A stretch of DNA of 64,000 nucleotides from Corallococcus silvisoli (GTDB lineage: Bacteria > Myxococcota > Myxococcia > Myxococcales > Myxococcaceae): positions 42,122 to 106,121 of the forward strand of contig NZ_JAAAPJ010000028.1 in the NCBI RefSeq assembly GCF_009909145.1, written 5' to 3'. The position numbers were made by a program, and so were the translations under genes. This document shows, in pieces, positions 28,826-36,733 of the stretch. Below the pieces are notes generated by a model, which saw nothing but the letters and a program-made list of their open reading frames with translations, was not told the origin of the DNA and made no database searches. Position 1 is the first letter of the stretch, and each line of letters begins with the position of its first letter.

Positions 28826-29172
28826 CGCCTCGGCACACTCCCCTTCTCCCTTCGTGTCTCCAGCCACCCGCGGGGGTGGGGGTCGGTGTCTTCGGGCCCG
28901 TCCATGGCCCGGGTGCGCGGCGTCGCACCGGGACACCTCGCCTCCTCCTTCGTGGGTCACTGGCCGGGCGACGCGGGTCGCCCGTTAGGACGAGCGATGC
29001 GTGGAGTGCGGCGAAGACAGCGCGAAGCAGTGACAGGACGCGGAAGCCAGACACGGCACGGGAGGCCCCGGGCGCGGCGCGCCTGACGCCTCTTCGCGCA
29101 TTCCTCCTCTCAATTCCTTTCATCCACCGCGAGCGCGCCCTCCACGCGCGCCGCCTGGGGAGACGTCTGTCT
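28826..29172 (+). other. Long leader without recognised gene
   Basis: About 350 bases between the attenuator and the first operon start codon. The frame is open but the translated sequence is low-complexity and Arg/Pro-rich, unlike the transaminase that follows. Small hairpins are visible (for example GGGCGA...TCGCCC near 28966-28983). No additional riboswitch or conserved small ORF was identified. Confidence 0.5.
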
Positions 29173-30519
29173 TTGAACGCCATCCGCTACCCGGACGGGA
29201 ACGTGCTCCTGCGCAACCTGTCGCGCGAGTTCCCCGTCGTGACCCACGGCCAGGGCATCTACCTGTACGGCGCGCAGGGCCGCCGCTACCTGGACGGCTC
29301 CGCGGGCGCGCTGGTGGCCAGCGTGGGCCATGGCAACCGCGAGGTCGCGGACCGCGTCCATGAGCAGCTCCTCCAGGTCGCGTACGTCAACGGCACCCAC
29401 TTCACCACCGAGGTGACGGAGGCCCTGGCCACCCGGCTGTGCGAACACGCGCCCCAGGGACTCAAGCGCGCGGCCTTCCTGGGCTCCGGTTCGGAGGCCA
29501 TCGAGGCGGCGGTGAAGTTCGCCCGGCAGCTCTGGGTGGAGCGCGGACAGCCCCAGCGCTCGCGCGTCATCACGCGCGTGCCCGGCTACCACGGCAACAC
29601 GCTCTACGCGCTGTCCATGTCCGGACGGCCGCACTACCAGACGTTCTTCGGCCCCATGCTGTCCCAGGTCGTCACCACGCCCGCGCCCTACCCCTACCGC
29701 TGCGGCCTGGAGGACTACGCGCGCGACGGGGCGGCGCACTACGCGCGGCACCTGGAGGAGGCCATCCAGCGCGCGGGGCCCGACACGCTCGCCGCGTTCG
29801 TGGCGGAGCCCGTCATCGGTTCATCGGCGGGAGCGTCCGTGCCGCCGCCCGGCTACTTCGAGGCGGTGTCGGCCGTCTGCCGGCGCCACGGCATCCTGAT
29901 GATCGCCGACGAGGTCATGTGCGGCTGCGGGCGCACCGGCCGCTTCTTCGCGAGCGACCTCATGGACTTCACCCCGGACGTGCTCGTGATGGGCAAGGGG
30001 CTGAGCGGTGGCTACGCGCCCCTGAGCGCGGTGCTGGTGCGCGAGGACCACCTGGAGGAGCTGCGCCGGGGCTCCGGCGGCTTCATGCACGCGCAGACGT
30101 ACCTCCAGGCGCCGTGCATGACGGCCGCGGGGCTCGCGGTGCTGGACTACTACGAACGGCACGACCTGGTGGCGCACGCGGAGCGCGTGGGCGCCTACCT
30201 GCAACGCCGGCTGCGAGAGGTCCTGCTGCCCCTGCCCCACGTGGGCTCCGTGCAGGGCGTGGGGCTGATGGCGGGCGTGGAGCTGGTGGAGGACAAGGCC
30301 ACGAAGCGGCCCTTCCCTCGCGCGCGCAGGGCCGTGGAGGGGCTGCTCGCGGAGCTGTTCGCGCTGGGGCTCATCCTCTGGCCCAACACCGGCCACGCCG
30401 ACGGGACGAACGGCGACCTGGTGATGGTGGGCCCGCCGTTGATCATCACCGAGCCCCAGGTGGACGAGCTGGTGGACCTGCTCGCCCGGGGCCTGACCCG
30501 TTTCCTGGAGCGGCCATGA
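29173..30519 (+). CDS. Class III (omega) aminotransferase, first gene of B12-repressed operon
   Basis: A 448-residue PLP enzyme. Schiff-base Lys275 lies in MGKGLSGGYAPL; the cofactor aspartate is in LMIADEVMCGCGRTG; the phosphate-binding segment is GSGSEAIEAAVKFAR. Such enzymes transaminate terminal amines. By context its best substrate would be the 6-amino group of beta-lysine, giving a semialdehyde for the next enzyme. The start is a TTG at 29173 with GGGAGA upstream and conserved sequence (AIRYPDGNVLLRN) following. Its stop overlaps the dehydrogenase start as ATGA. The enzyme class is firm; the substrate is inferred. Confidence 0.88.
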   Translation: MNAIRYPDGNVLLRNLSREFPVVTHGQGIYLYGAQGRRYLDGSAGALVASVGHGNREVADRVHEQLLQVAYVNGTHFTTEVTEALATRLCEHAPQGLKRAAFLGSGSEAIEAAVKFARQLWVERGQPQRSRVITRVPGYHGNTLYALSMSGRPHYQTFFGPMLSQVVTTPAPYPYRCGLEDYARDGAAHYARHLEEAIQRAGPDTLAAFVAEPVIGSSAGASVPPPGYFEAVSAVCRRHGILMIADEVMCGCGRTGRFFASDLMDFTPDVLVMGKGLSGGYAPLSAVLVREDHLEELRRGSGGFMHAQTYLQAPCMTAAGLAVLDYYERHDLVAHAERVGAYLQRRLREVLLPLPHVGSVQGVGLMAGVELVEDKATKRPFPRARRAVEGLLAELFALGLILWPNTGHADGTNGDLVMVGPPLIITEPQVDELVDLLARGLTRFLERP

Positions 30520-32075
30520 CCTTTCGCATCACCTATTCGGTGCTGGACGCGGACCTGACGGAGCTGCACGCGCGCTTCGACGCCGCGCTCGCCACGGTGC
30601 GCGCGCGCCTGGGCGCGGAGTACCCGTCCTGGATCGCCGGCAAGGCGCACCACAGCGGGGACCTGCTGGACAGCCGCAACCCCACGCGGCCCTCCGAAAT
30701 CATCGGGCGCTTCCACCGCACCGCGCCCGGCGAGGTGGGCCGCGTGGTGCGCGCGGCGAAGGACGCCCAGCGCGCGTGGGGCGCCACCGCGTGGGAGGAG
30801 CGCGTCCAAATCCTGCGCCGCGCCGCCGACCTCATCTCCGAGCGCCGGTGGGAGCTGGCGGCGGGGATGACGCTGGAGGTGGGCAAGAACCGGCTGGAGG
30901 CCCTGGGCGACGTGGAGGAGGCCGCGGACCTGCTGCGCTACTACGCCGGGCAGGTGGAGTCCGCGCGCGGCTTCCACCTCCCCATGGCGCGCCTGTCTCC
31001 CCGCGAGGACACGCGCAGCGTGCTGCGCCCCTACGGCGTCTTCGTCGTCATCTCCCCCTTCAACTTCCCGCTCGCGCTGGCGGCGGGGATGAGCGCGGGC
31101 GCGCTGCTGGGCGGCAACGCCGTCATCCTCAAGCCCAGCGAGGAGGCCCCGGGTTGCGCGGACGGCCTCTTCCACGCCTTGAAGGACGCGGGCCTGCCGG
31201 ACGGCGTGTTCCAGGTGGTGCACGGCGAGGGCGAACGCCTGGGCGCGGCGCTGGTGCGCCACCCCGCGGTGGACGGCGTGGCCTTCACCGGCAGCAGCAC
31301 GGTGGGCATGGAGATCCACCGCCAGCTCACCGCGGAGCACGTGCGGCCCGCGCTGCTGGAGCTGGGCGGGAAGAACGCGACCGTTGTCTGCAAGGACGCG
31401 GACCTGGAGGCGGCGGTGGAGGGCTGCCACCGCTCGGCGTTCGGGATGTCCGGCCAGAAGTGCAGCGCGCTGTCGCGCATCTACGTGCACGAGGACGTGC
31501 GCCGCGACTTCCTCGAACGGCTGGCCCGGAAGGCCCGCGACACGGTGGTGGGGGACCCCGCGCTCGCGTCCGTCTTCATGGGGCCGGTCATCAACGCGGC
31601 CTCCGTCCGCCGCTTCGAAGAGGCCGTGGCGGAGGCGCGGCGCGACGGCACCGTGCACGCGGGCGGCGGCGCACCGGCCCTGGACGCGTCGCTCTCGCAC
31701 GGCCACTTCGTCGCGCCCACGGTGGTGGAGCTGCCGCACGACCACCGGCTGATGCGCGACGAGCTGTTCCTGCCCTTCGTCGGCGTGGCGACCTTCCGCA
31801 CGCTGGACGAGGCGCTGGCGCGGCTCAACGACAGCGCCTACGGCCTCACCGCCGGCATCTTCAGCGAGGACCCGGCCACCGTGGAGGCGTTCATGGCCCG
31901 CGCGGACGCCGGGGTGCTCTACGCCAACCGCCGCACGGGCGCGACGACGGGCGCGTGGCCCGGCGTGCAGCCCTTCTGCGGCTGGAAGGCCAGCGGCTCC
32001 AGCGGCAAGGGCGGCTGCGGTCCCTATTACGTCTCGCAGTTCATGCGCGAGCAGTCCCAGACCCGGATGGGTTGA
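30516..32075 (+). CDS. Aldehyde dehydrogenase (RocA/PutA-C-like semialdehyde type)
   Basis: A 519-residue NAD(P)-dependent dehydrogenase. Catalytic Cys316 is in MSGQKCSALS, general base Glu282 in LLELGGKNA, and the cofactor segment is VISPFNFPLALAAGMSAGALLGG. The overall motif style is close to 1-pyrroline-5-carboxylate (glutamate semialdehyde) dehydrogenases, enzymes acting on amino-acid semialdehydes. In the proposed pathway it would oxidise 3-amino-6-oxohexanoate to 3-aminoadipate. It overlaps the preceding gene by 4 bp and is 13 bp before the next, clearly in one operon. Confidence 0.9.
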   Translation: MTFRITYSVLDADLTELHARFDAALATVRARLGAEYPSWIAGKAHHSGDLLDSRNPTRPSEIIGRFHRTAPGEVGRVVRAAKDAQRAWGATAWEERVQILRRAADLISERRWELAAGMTLEVGKNRLEALGDVEEAADLLRYYAGQVESARGFHLPMARLSPREDTRSVLRPYGVFVVISPFNFPLALAAGMSAGALLGGNAVILKPSEEAPGCADGLFHALKDAGLPDGVFQVVHGEGERLGAALVRHPAVDGVAFTGSSTVGMEIHRQLTAEHVRPALLELGGKNATVVCKDADLEAAVEGCHRSAFGMSGQKCSALSRIYVHEDVRRDFLERLARKARDTVVGDPALASVFMGPVINAASVRRFEEAVAEARRDGTVHAGGGAPALDASLSHGHFVAPTVVELPHDHRLMRDELFLPFVGVATFRTLDEALARLNDSAYGLTAGIFSEDPATVEAFMARADAGVLYANRRTGATTGAWPGVQPFCGWKASGSSGKGGCGPYYVSQFMREQSQTRMG

Positions 32076-32088
32076 CCTGGAAGACCCC

Positions 32089-33441
32089 ATGCACCCGCTC
32101 TATCCCGAAGTGAAGGTCGCGCCCCCGGGGCCCAACGCCCGGGCCATCATCGACCTGGACAAGCGCTACACCTCGCCGTCGTACATCAAGGAGTACCCCC
32201 TGGTGGTGGAGCGCGGCGAGGGGCCGTGGGTCCACGACGTGGACGGCAACCGCTTCCTGGACTTCATGGCGGGCATCGCCGTGGCCGCCACGGGGCACGC
32301 GCACCCGCACGTGGTGAAGGCCATCCAGGAGGCCGCGGGCCGCTTCCTCCACATCTGCGGCACGGACTTCTACTACGACGGCTTCTCGCGCCTCTGTGAG
32401 CGGCTGGCGAACTACCTGCCGGAGATGGGCCCCAAGAAGGTCTTCCTCACCAACTCCGGCACCGAGGCCGTGGAGGGCGCGCTCAAGCTCGCGCGCCACC
32501 ACACGCGCCGGCAGACCATCATCGCCTTCAAGGGCGGCTTCCACGGCCGCACCTATGGCGCCATCTCCCTCAACTCCTCCAAGGTGGCCCAGCGCGCGTT
32601 CTTCGGCCCGCTGCTGCCGGGCGTGCTGCACATCCCCTACGCCAACCCGTACCGCTGCGCGAACGGCTGCGCGCCCGGCGCGTGCGGCGACGCCTGCAAC
32701 CCGGTGCGCCTGCTGGAGACGGACTGGTTCGTCAACCACGTGGACCCGCGCGAGGTGGCCGCCATCTTCGTGGAGCCCATCCTGGGCGAGGGCGGCTACG
32801 TGGTGCCGTCCGCGGGCTTCCTCCAGGACCTGCGCCGGCTGTGCGACGCGCACGGCATCCTGCTGGTGTTCGACGAGGTGCAGTCCGGCATCGGCCGCAC
32901 CGGACGGATGTTCGCGGCGGAGCACTTCGGGGTGATGCCGGACATCCTGCTGTCCGCCAAGGGCATCGCGTCCGGGATGCCGCTGGGGGCCATCATCGCG
33001 CGCGAAGCGGTGATGACCTGGCCGCGCGGCTCCCACGGCAGCACCTACGGCGGCAACCCGGTGTGCTGCGCCGCCGCGCTCGCCACGCTGGACGTCGTGG
33101 AGGGCCTGCTGGACAGCGTGCGGGACACGGGCGAGCACCTCCAATCGGGCCTCAAGGCGCTCCAGCGCGGACACCCCGTCATCGGCGACGTGCGCGGCGT
33201 GGGCCTGATGGTGGGCGCCGAGTTCGTGCACCCGAACACCCGGGAGCCCGCGAGCGCGTACGTGGCGGACCTGGAGCAGCTGGCGTTCCAGAAGGGCCTG
33301 CTGCTGCTGTCGTGCGGCAAGTCCACCATCCGCTTCGCGCCCCCGCTGGTGGTGGGCCGGCACGAGGTGGACGTGATGCTGGGGGTGCTGGGCGCGTGCC
33401 TCCAGGAGCTGGATGTCCGGCACGGCATGAAGGGGAGCTGA
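32089..33441 (+). CDS. Class III aminotransferase (GABA/acetylornithine type)
   Basis: A 450-residue PLP enzyme with Lys291 in LLSAKGIASGMPLGAII, the aspartate segment LLVFDEVQSGIGRTG, and NSGTEAVEGALKLAR for phosphate binding. It contains a Cys-rich insert around residues 180-203 (CANGCAPGACGDAC) that could bind a metal and is found in a subset of GABA-type transaminases. By context it would remove the 3-amino group of 3-aminoadipate to give 3-oxoadipate. The second transaminase in one operon argues for a diamine or diamino-acid substrate. Confidence 0.9.
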   Translation: MHPLYPEVKVAPPGPNARAIIDLDKRYTSPSYIKEYPLVVERGEGPWVHDVDGNRFLDFMAGIAVAATGHAHPHVVKAIQEAAGRFLHICGTDFYYDGFSRLCERLANYLPEMGPKKVFLTNSGTEAVEGALKLARHHTRRQTIIAFKGGFHGRTYGAISLNSSKVAQRAFFGPLLPGVLHIPYANPYRCANGCAPGACGDACNPVRLLETDWFVNHVDPREVAAIFVEPILGEGGYVVPSAGFLQDLRRLCDAHGILLVFDEVQSGIGRTGRMFAAEHFGVMPDILLSAKGIASGMPLGAIIAREAVMTWPRGSHGSTYGGNPVCCAAALATLDVVEGLLDSVRDTGEHLQSGLKALQRGHPVIGDVRGVGLMVGAEFVHPNTREPASAYVADLEQLAFQKGLLLLSCGKSTIRFAPPLVVGRHEVDVMLGVLGACLQELDVRHGMKGS

Positions 33442-33454
33442 GGGGAGCGCGGCC

Positions 33455-34363
33455 ATGGACAAGCTCTGTTCGATGAAGGAGGCCATCGCGGCCTCCGTGC
33501 ACGATGGCGACTCAATCGTCATCGATGGCTTCACCCACCTCATCTGCTTCGCGGCGGGACACGAAATCATCCGCCAGGGCCGGCGCAACCTCACCGCCAT
33601 CCGGCTCACGCCGGACCTCGTCTACGACCAGCTCATCGAAGCCGGCTGCGTGAAGCGGCTGGTGTTCAGCTGGGCCGGCAACCCGGGCGTGGGCAGCCTG
33701 CACGCGCTCCGGCGCCGCAGCGAGGCGGGCTGCGCCGAGCGGCTGGAGCTGGAGGAGTACTCGCACTTCGGGCTGCTGTCGCGCCTGCAAGCGGCGGCGG
33801 CGGGGCTGCCGTTCTGGCCGCTCGACAACTACTTCGGCGGCGACATCGCGCGGGTGAACACGAACATCCGCACCGTGCGCTGTCCGTACACCGGGCGGGA
33901 GCTGGCCACGGTGCCCGCGCTGAACCCGGACGTGACCGTCCTCCACTGCCAGCGCGCGGACCGGGAGGGCAACGCGCAGGTGTGGGGGCTGCTGGGCTCC
34001 CAGAAGGAAGCGGCCTTCGCGGCGAAGCGGGTCGTGGTCGTGGCGGAGGAGATCGTCCCCACGGAGGTCATCCGCGCGGATCCGAACCGCACCGTTGTGC
34101 CCGGCATCATCGTCAGCCACGTGGTGCATGAGCCCTGGGGCTGCCACCCCAGCTTCGTGCAGGGCTTCCACGACCGGGACAACGACTTCTACGTGAAGTG
34201 GGAGGACATCTCGCGCCAGCCGAAGACGTACCAGGACTACCTGGAGGCCTTCGTCCACGGCGTGAAGGACCGGCGCGGCTACCTGGAGCGGCTGGAGGCG
34301 GGGTTGCTCGACAAGCTGCGGGCGAAGCCCCGGCCTTGCGCGGGGGTGGACTATGGGTACTGA
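33455..34363 (+). CDS. CoA-transferase subunit A (PcaI/CatI-like)
   Basis: A 302-residue class I CoA-transferase alpha subunit. It opens with MKEAIAASVHDGDSIVIDGF, the usual strand-loop start of the family, and includes NPDVTVLHCQRADREGNAQVWG. It pairs with the overlapping subunit B gene. Known family members act on 3-oxoadipate, acetoacetate or glutaconate; the PcaF-like thiolase next door favours 3-oxoadipate with succinyl-CoA as donor. It starts 13 bp after the transaminase. Confidence 0.88.
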   Translation: MDKLCSMKEAIAASVHDGDSIVIDGFTHLICFAAGHEIIRQGRRNLTAIRLTPDLVYDQLIEAGCVKRLVFSWAGNPGVGSLHALRRRSEAGCAERLELEEYSHFGLLSRLQAAAAGLPFWPLDNYFGGDIARVNTNIRTVRCPYTGRELATVPALNPDVTVLHCQRADREGNAQVWGLLGSQKEAAFAAKRVVVVAEEIVPTEVIRADPNRTVVPGIIVSHVVHEPWGCHPSFVQGFHDRDNDFYVKWEDISRQPKTYQDYLEAFVHGVKDRRGYLERLEAGLLDKLRAKPRPCAGVDYGY

Positions 34364-35126
34364 CGCGGCCACGACGGCCAGCGCCAGCGAGCGCATGGCG
34401 TTCCGCGCCGCCCGCGAGCTGCACGACGGGGACGTGGTGTTCGTGGGCATCGGCCTGCCGAACCTCGCGTGCAACCTGGCGCGGGCCACGCATGCGCCGG
34501 GCCTGTTCATGATCTACGAGTCCGGCGCGGTGGGCGCCATCCCGGAGCGGCTGCCGGTGTCCATTGGCGACCCGTCGCTGGTGACGGACTCGCTCGCGGT
34601 GGTGGGGCAGGCGGACATCTTCCAGTGCCTGCTGCAACGGGGACACATCGAAGTGGGCTTCCTGGGCGGCGCGCAGGTGGACCGGTGGGGAAACCTCAAC
34701 ACCACCGTCATCGGCGACTACGCGAACCCGAAGGTCCGGCTGCCGGGCAGCGGCGGGGCCTGTGAGATCGCGGTCCATGCGCGGCGGCTGCTCATCATCA
34801 TGCGGATGAGCCCGCGCACCTTCGTGGAGCGCTGCGACTTCGTCACCAGCCCGGGCCACCGCATGAACGGGCGCTCCCGGAAGGAGCTGGGCATGCCCGG
34901 CGGCGGCCCCACCCGCATCATCACGGACCTGGGCGTGCTGAGCTTCGACGAGACGGGCGAGGCGGTGCTCACCGAGGTGTACGCGGGCGTCACCCCGGAG
35001 CAGGTGAAGGCCGCCTGCGGCTGGCCGCTCAAGGTGGCGCCCGAGGTGAAGACGGGCGCGTCACCGGACGCGGCGGTGCTGCACCTGCTGCGCGAGAAGC
35101 TGGATCCGAAGCGCCTGTATCTCTGA
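34353..35126 (+). CDS. CoA-transferase subunit B (PcaJ/CatJ-like)
   Basis: A 257-residue class I beta subunit. The catalytic glutamate that forms the glutamyl-CoA intermediate is Glu56 in IYESGAVGA, the [E]SG signature. GFLGGAQVDRWGNLNTT follows as expected. It overlaps subunit A by 11 bp, so the two chains are made in step. Together they would activate the free 3-oxoacid to its CoA ester for thiolysis. Confidence 0.9.
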   Translation: MGTDAATTASASERMAFRAARELHDGDVVFVGIGLPNLACNLARATHAPGLFMIYESGAVGAIPERLPVSIGDPSLVTDSLAVVGQADIFQCLLQRGHIEVGFLGGAQVDRWGNLNTTVIGDYANPKVRLPGSGGACEIAVHARRLLIIMRMSPRTFVERCDFVTSPGHRMNGRSRKELGMPGGGPTRIITDLGVLSFDETGEAVLTEVYAGVTPEQVKAACGWPLKVAPEVKTGASPDAAVLHLLREKLDPKRLYL

Positions 35127-35156
35127 GTCCCCGCTGTCCCCCGGAGCCCAAGTCCC

Positions 35157-36356
35157 ATGTCGTCCGAAGCCTTCATCGTCGATGCGGTGCGAACACCCAT
35201 CGGGCGTTACCGGGGCGCGCTCCAGTCCGTGCGGCCGGATGACCTGGCCGCGCACGTGCTCCGTGCGCTGGTGACGCGGCAGGGGCTGGACGCGTCGCGG
35301 GTGGACGAGGTGTTCCTCGGCTGCGCGAACCAGGCGGGCGAGGACAACCGCAACGTGGCGCGGATGGCGCTGCTGCTCGCGGGGCTGCCCCAGGGCGTGC
35401 CCGGCGTCACCGTCAACCGGCTCTGCGCGAGCGGCCTGGAGGCCATCATCCAGGGGTGCCGGATGATCCGCCTGGGGGAGGCGGACATGGTGCTCGCGGG
35501 CGGCGTGGAGTCCATGACGCGCGCCCCCTGGTCCATGCCCAAGCCCGAGGAGGGCTTCCCCTCCGGGCGGATGGAGGCGTGGGACACCGCGCTCGGCTGG
35601 CGCTACCCGAACCCTCGGCTCGCGGAGCGCTTCCCGCTGGAGCAGATGGGCGAGACCGCGGAGAACGTGGCGGAGAAGTGGGGCATCTCGCGCGAGGCGC
35701 AGGACGCCTTCGCCCTGGCCTCGCATCAGAAGGCGGTGGCCGCGCGGGGAGCCGGGCACTTCGCGCGAGAGCTGCTGCCGGTGGAGGTCCCCCAACGCAA
35801 GGGGCCTCCCCTGCGCGTGACGGAGGACGAGGGGCCGCGCGCCGACACGTCGCTTCCGAAGCTGTCCTCGCTGCGCGCCGCGTTCCGCGAGGGAGGGAGC
35901 GTGACGGCGGGCAACGCGTCGACGCTCAACGACGGCGCGGCCGCGGTGGTGCTGATGAGCGAGCGCGCGCTGAAGGCCTCCGGCAGGACGCCCCTGGCCC
36001 GGTTCGTGAGCAGCGCGAGCGTGGGCGTGGATCCGCGCTTCATGGGCGCAGGCCCGGTGCCGGCGACGCGGAAGGCGCTGGAGCGCGCGGGCTGGACGAC
36101 GGACTCGCTGGACCTGGTGGAGCTGAACGAGGCCTTCGCCGCGCAGGCGCTCGCGTGCATGCGCGACCTGGAGCTGGCGCCCGAGCGCGTGAACGTGAAC
36201 GGCGGCGCCATTGCCCTGGGCCACCCGCTGGGCGCGAGCGGCGCGCGCATCGTGACCACGCTCGTCCACGAGCTGGAGCGCCGCGGGGCACGACGGGGAC
36301 TGGCCGCGCTGTGCGTCGGCGTGGGCCAGGGACTGGCGATGACGGTGGAGCGGTGA
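35157..36356 (+). CDS. Thiolase, 3-oxoadipyl-CoA type (PcaF-like)
   Basis: A 399-residue thiolase: nucleophile Cys90 (NRLCASGL), His356 (ALGHPLGASG) and Cys386 (ALCVGVGQG) form the active site. The stretch DEVFLGCANQAGEDNRNVAR and ESMTRAPWSMPK are characteristic of 3-oxoadipyl-CoA thiolases, although acetyl-CoA acetyltransferases are close relatives. It would release acetyl-CoA and succinyl-CoA in the last step of the operon-encoded route. It starts 30 bp after the CoA-transferase. Confidence 0.92.
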   Translation: MSSEAFIVDAVRTPIGRYRGALQSVRPDDLAAHVLRALVTRQGLDASRVDEVFLGCANQAGEDNRNVARMALLLAGLPQGVPGVTVNRLCASGLEAIIQGCRMIRLGEADMVLAGGVESMTRAPWSMPKPEEGFPSGRMEAWDTALGWRYPNPRLAERFPLEQMGETAENVAEKWGISREAQDAFALASHQKAVAARGAGHFARELLPVEVPQRKGPPLRVTEDEGPRADTSLPKLSSLRAAFREGGSVTAGNASTLNDGAAAVVLMSERALKASGRTPLARFVSSASVGVDPRFMGAGPVPATRKALERAGWTTDSLDLVELNEAFAAQALACMRDLELAPERVNVNGGAIALGHPLGASGARIVTTLVHELERRGARRGLAALCVGVGQGLAMTVER

Positions 36357-36393
36357 GTCCGAGCGAACGACGCGGAGCCCCGAGGAGCCGTCC

Positions 36394-36684
36394 ATGACAC
36401 CGACCCTGCGCATCACCTTCCACGACAGAGGGTCTGGCTGGCGCTACACGGTGGCGTTCCCCGATGGCGCCCACGAGTCCGGTCCCCTCCAGGGGCTGGA
36501 GGATCTGGCGGCCGTCCTCCAGCGCTGGGGACAGGGCCTGACCGACCTGCCGTGGACGGAGCTGCCCACGTTCGGGGGCGCCGCGCCCTCCAGCACGGAG
36601 GGCGTGTGGAGCTGGGACCCGACGCGGCTGCTCGTCGGTGAGCGCGCGGACGCGGTGACGCTCGTGCGCCGCACGAAGGGCTGA
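36394..36684 (+). CDS. Small hypothetical protein at operon end
   Basis: A 96-residue protein (MTPTLRITFHDRGSGW, GLEDLAAVLQRWGQGL, WDPTRLLVGERAD) without signal peptide. No family is recognised. It begins 37 bp after the thiolase and precedes the terminator, so it is probably the last gene of the B12-repressed transcript; its role there is unknown. Confidence 0.65.
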   Translation: MTPTLRITFHDRGSGWRYTVAFPDGAHESGPLQGLEDLAAVLQRWGQGLTDLPWTELPTFGGAAPSSTEGVWSWDPTRLLVGERADAVTLVRRTKG

Positions 36685-36690
36685 GCCCGC

Positions 36691-36720
36691 CTCCCGCTCC
36701 GAACCTGCCGGAGCGGGGAG
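36691..36720. terminator. Terminator between convergent genes
   Basis: CTCCCGCTCCG (36691-36701) pairs with CGGAGCGGGGAG (36709-36720) apart from one extra G. It sits in the 49-bp gap between the catabolic operon and the polysaccharide lyase gene, so it can end both transcripts. Confidence 0.65.
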
Positions 36721-36733
36721 CGCCTTCGCCCGC

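Noticed and set aside
28884..28898. Minus-strand sequence resembling a B12 box (third riboswitch)
   Set aside because: Only the short GGCCCGAAGAC likeness is present; the rest of the aptamer core is missing and orientation is opposite to the operon.
28738..29172. N-terminal extension of the first transaminase from an upstream in-frame start
   Set aside because: The extension is low-complexity, crosses the attenuator, and has no counterpart in class III transaminases, which begin near the TTG at 29173.
33455..36356. Operon as plain acetoacetate/ketone-body utilisation
   Set aside because: The CoA-transferase and thiolase alone would allow it, but two transaminases and a semialdehyde dehydrogenase in the same transcript and the PcaF-like thiolase motifs fit a diamino acid better.
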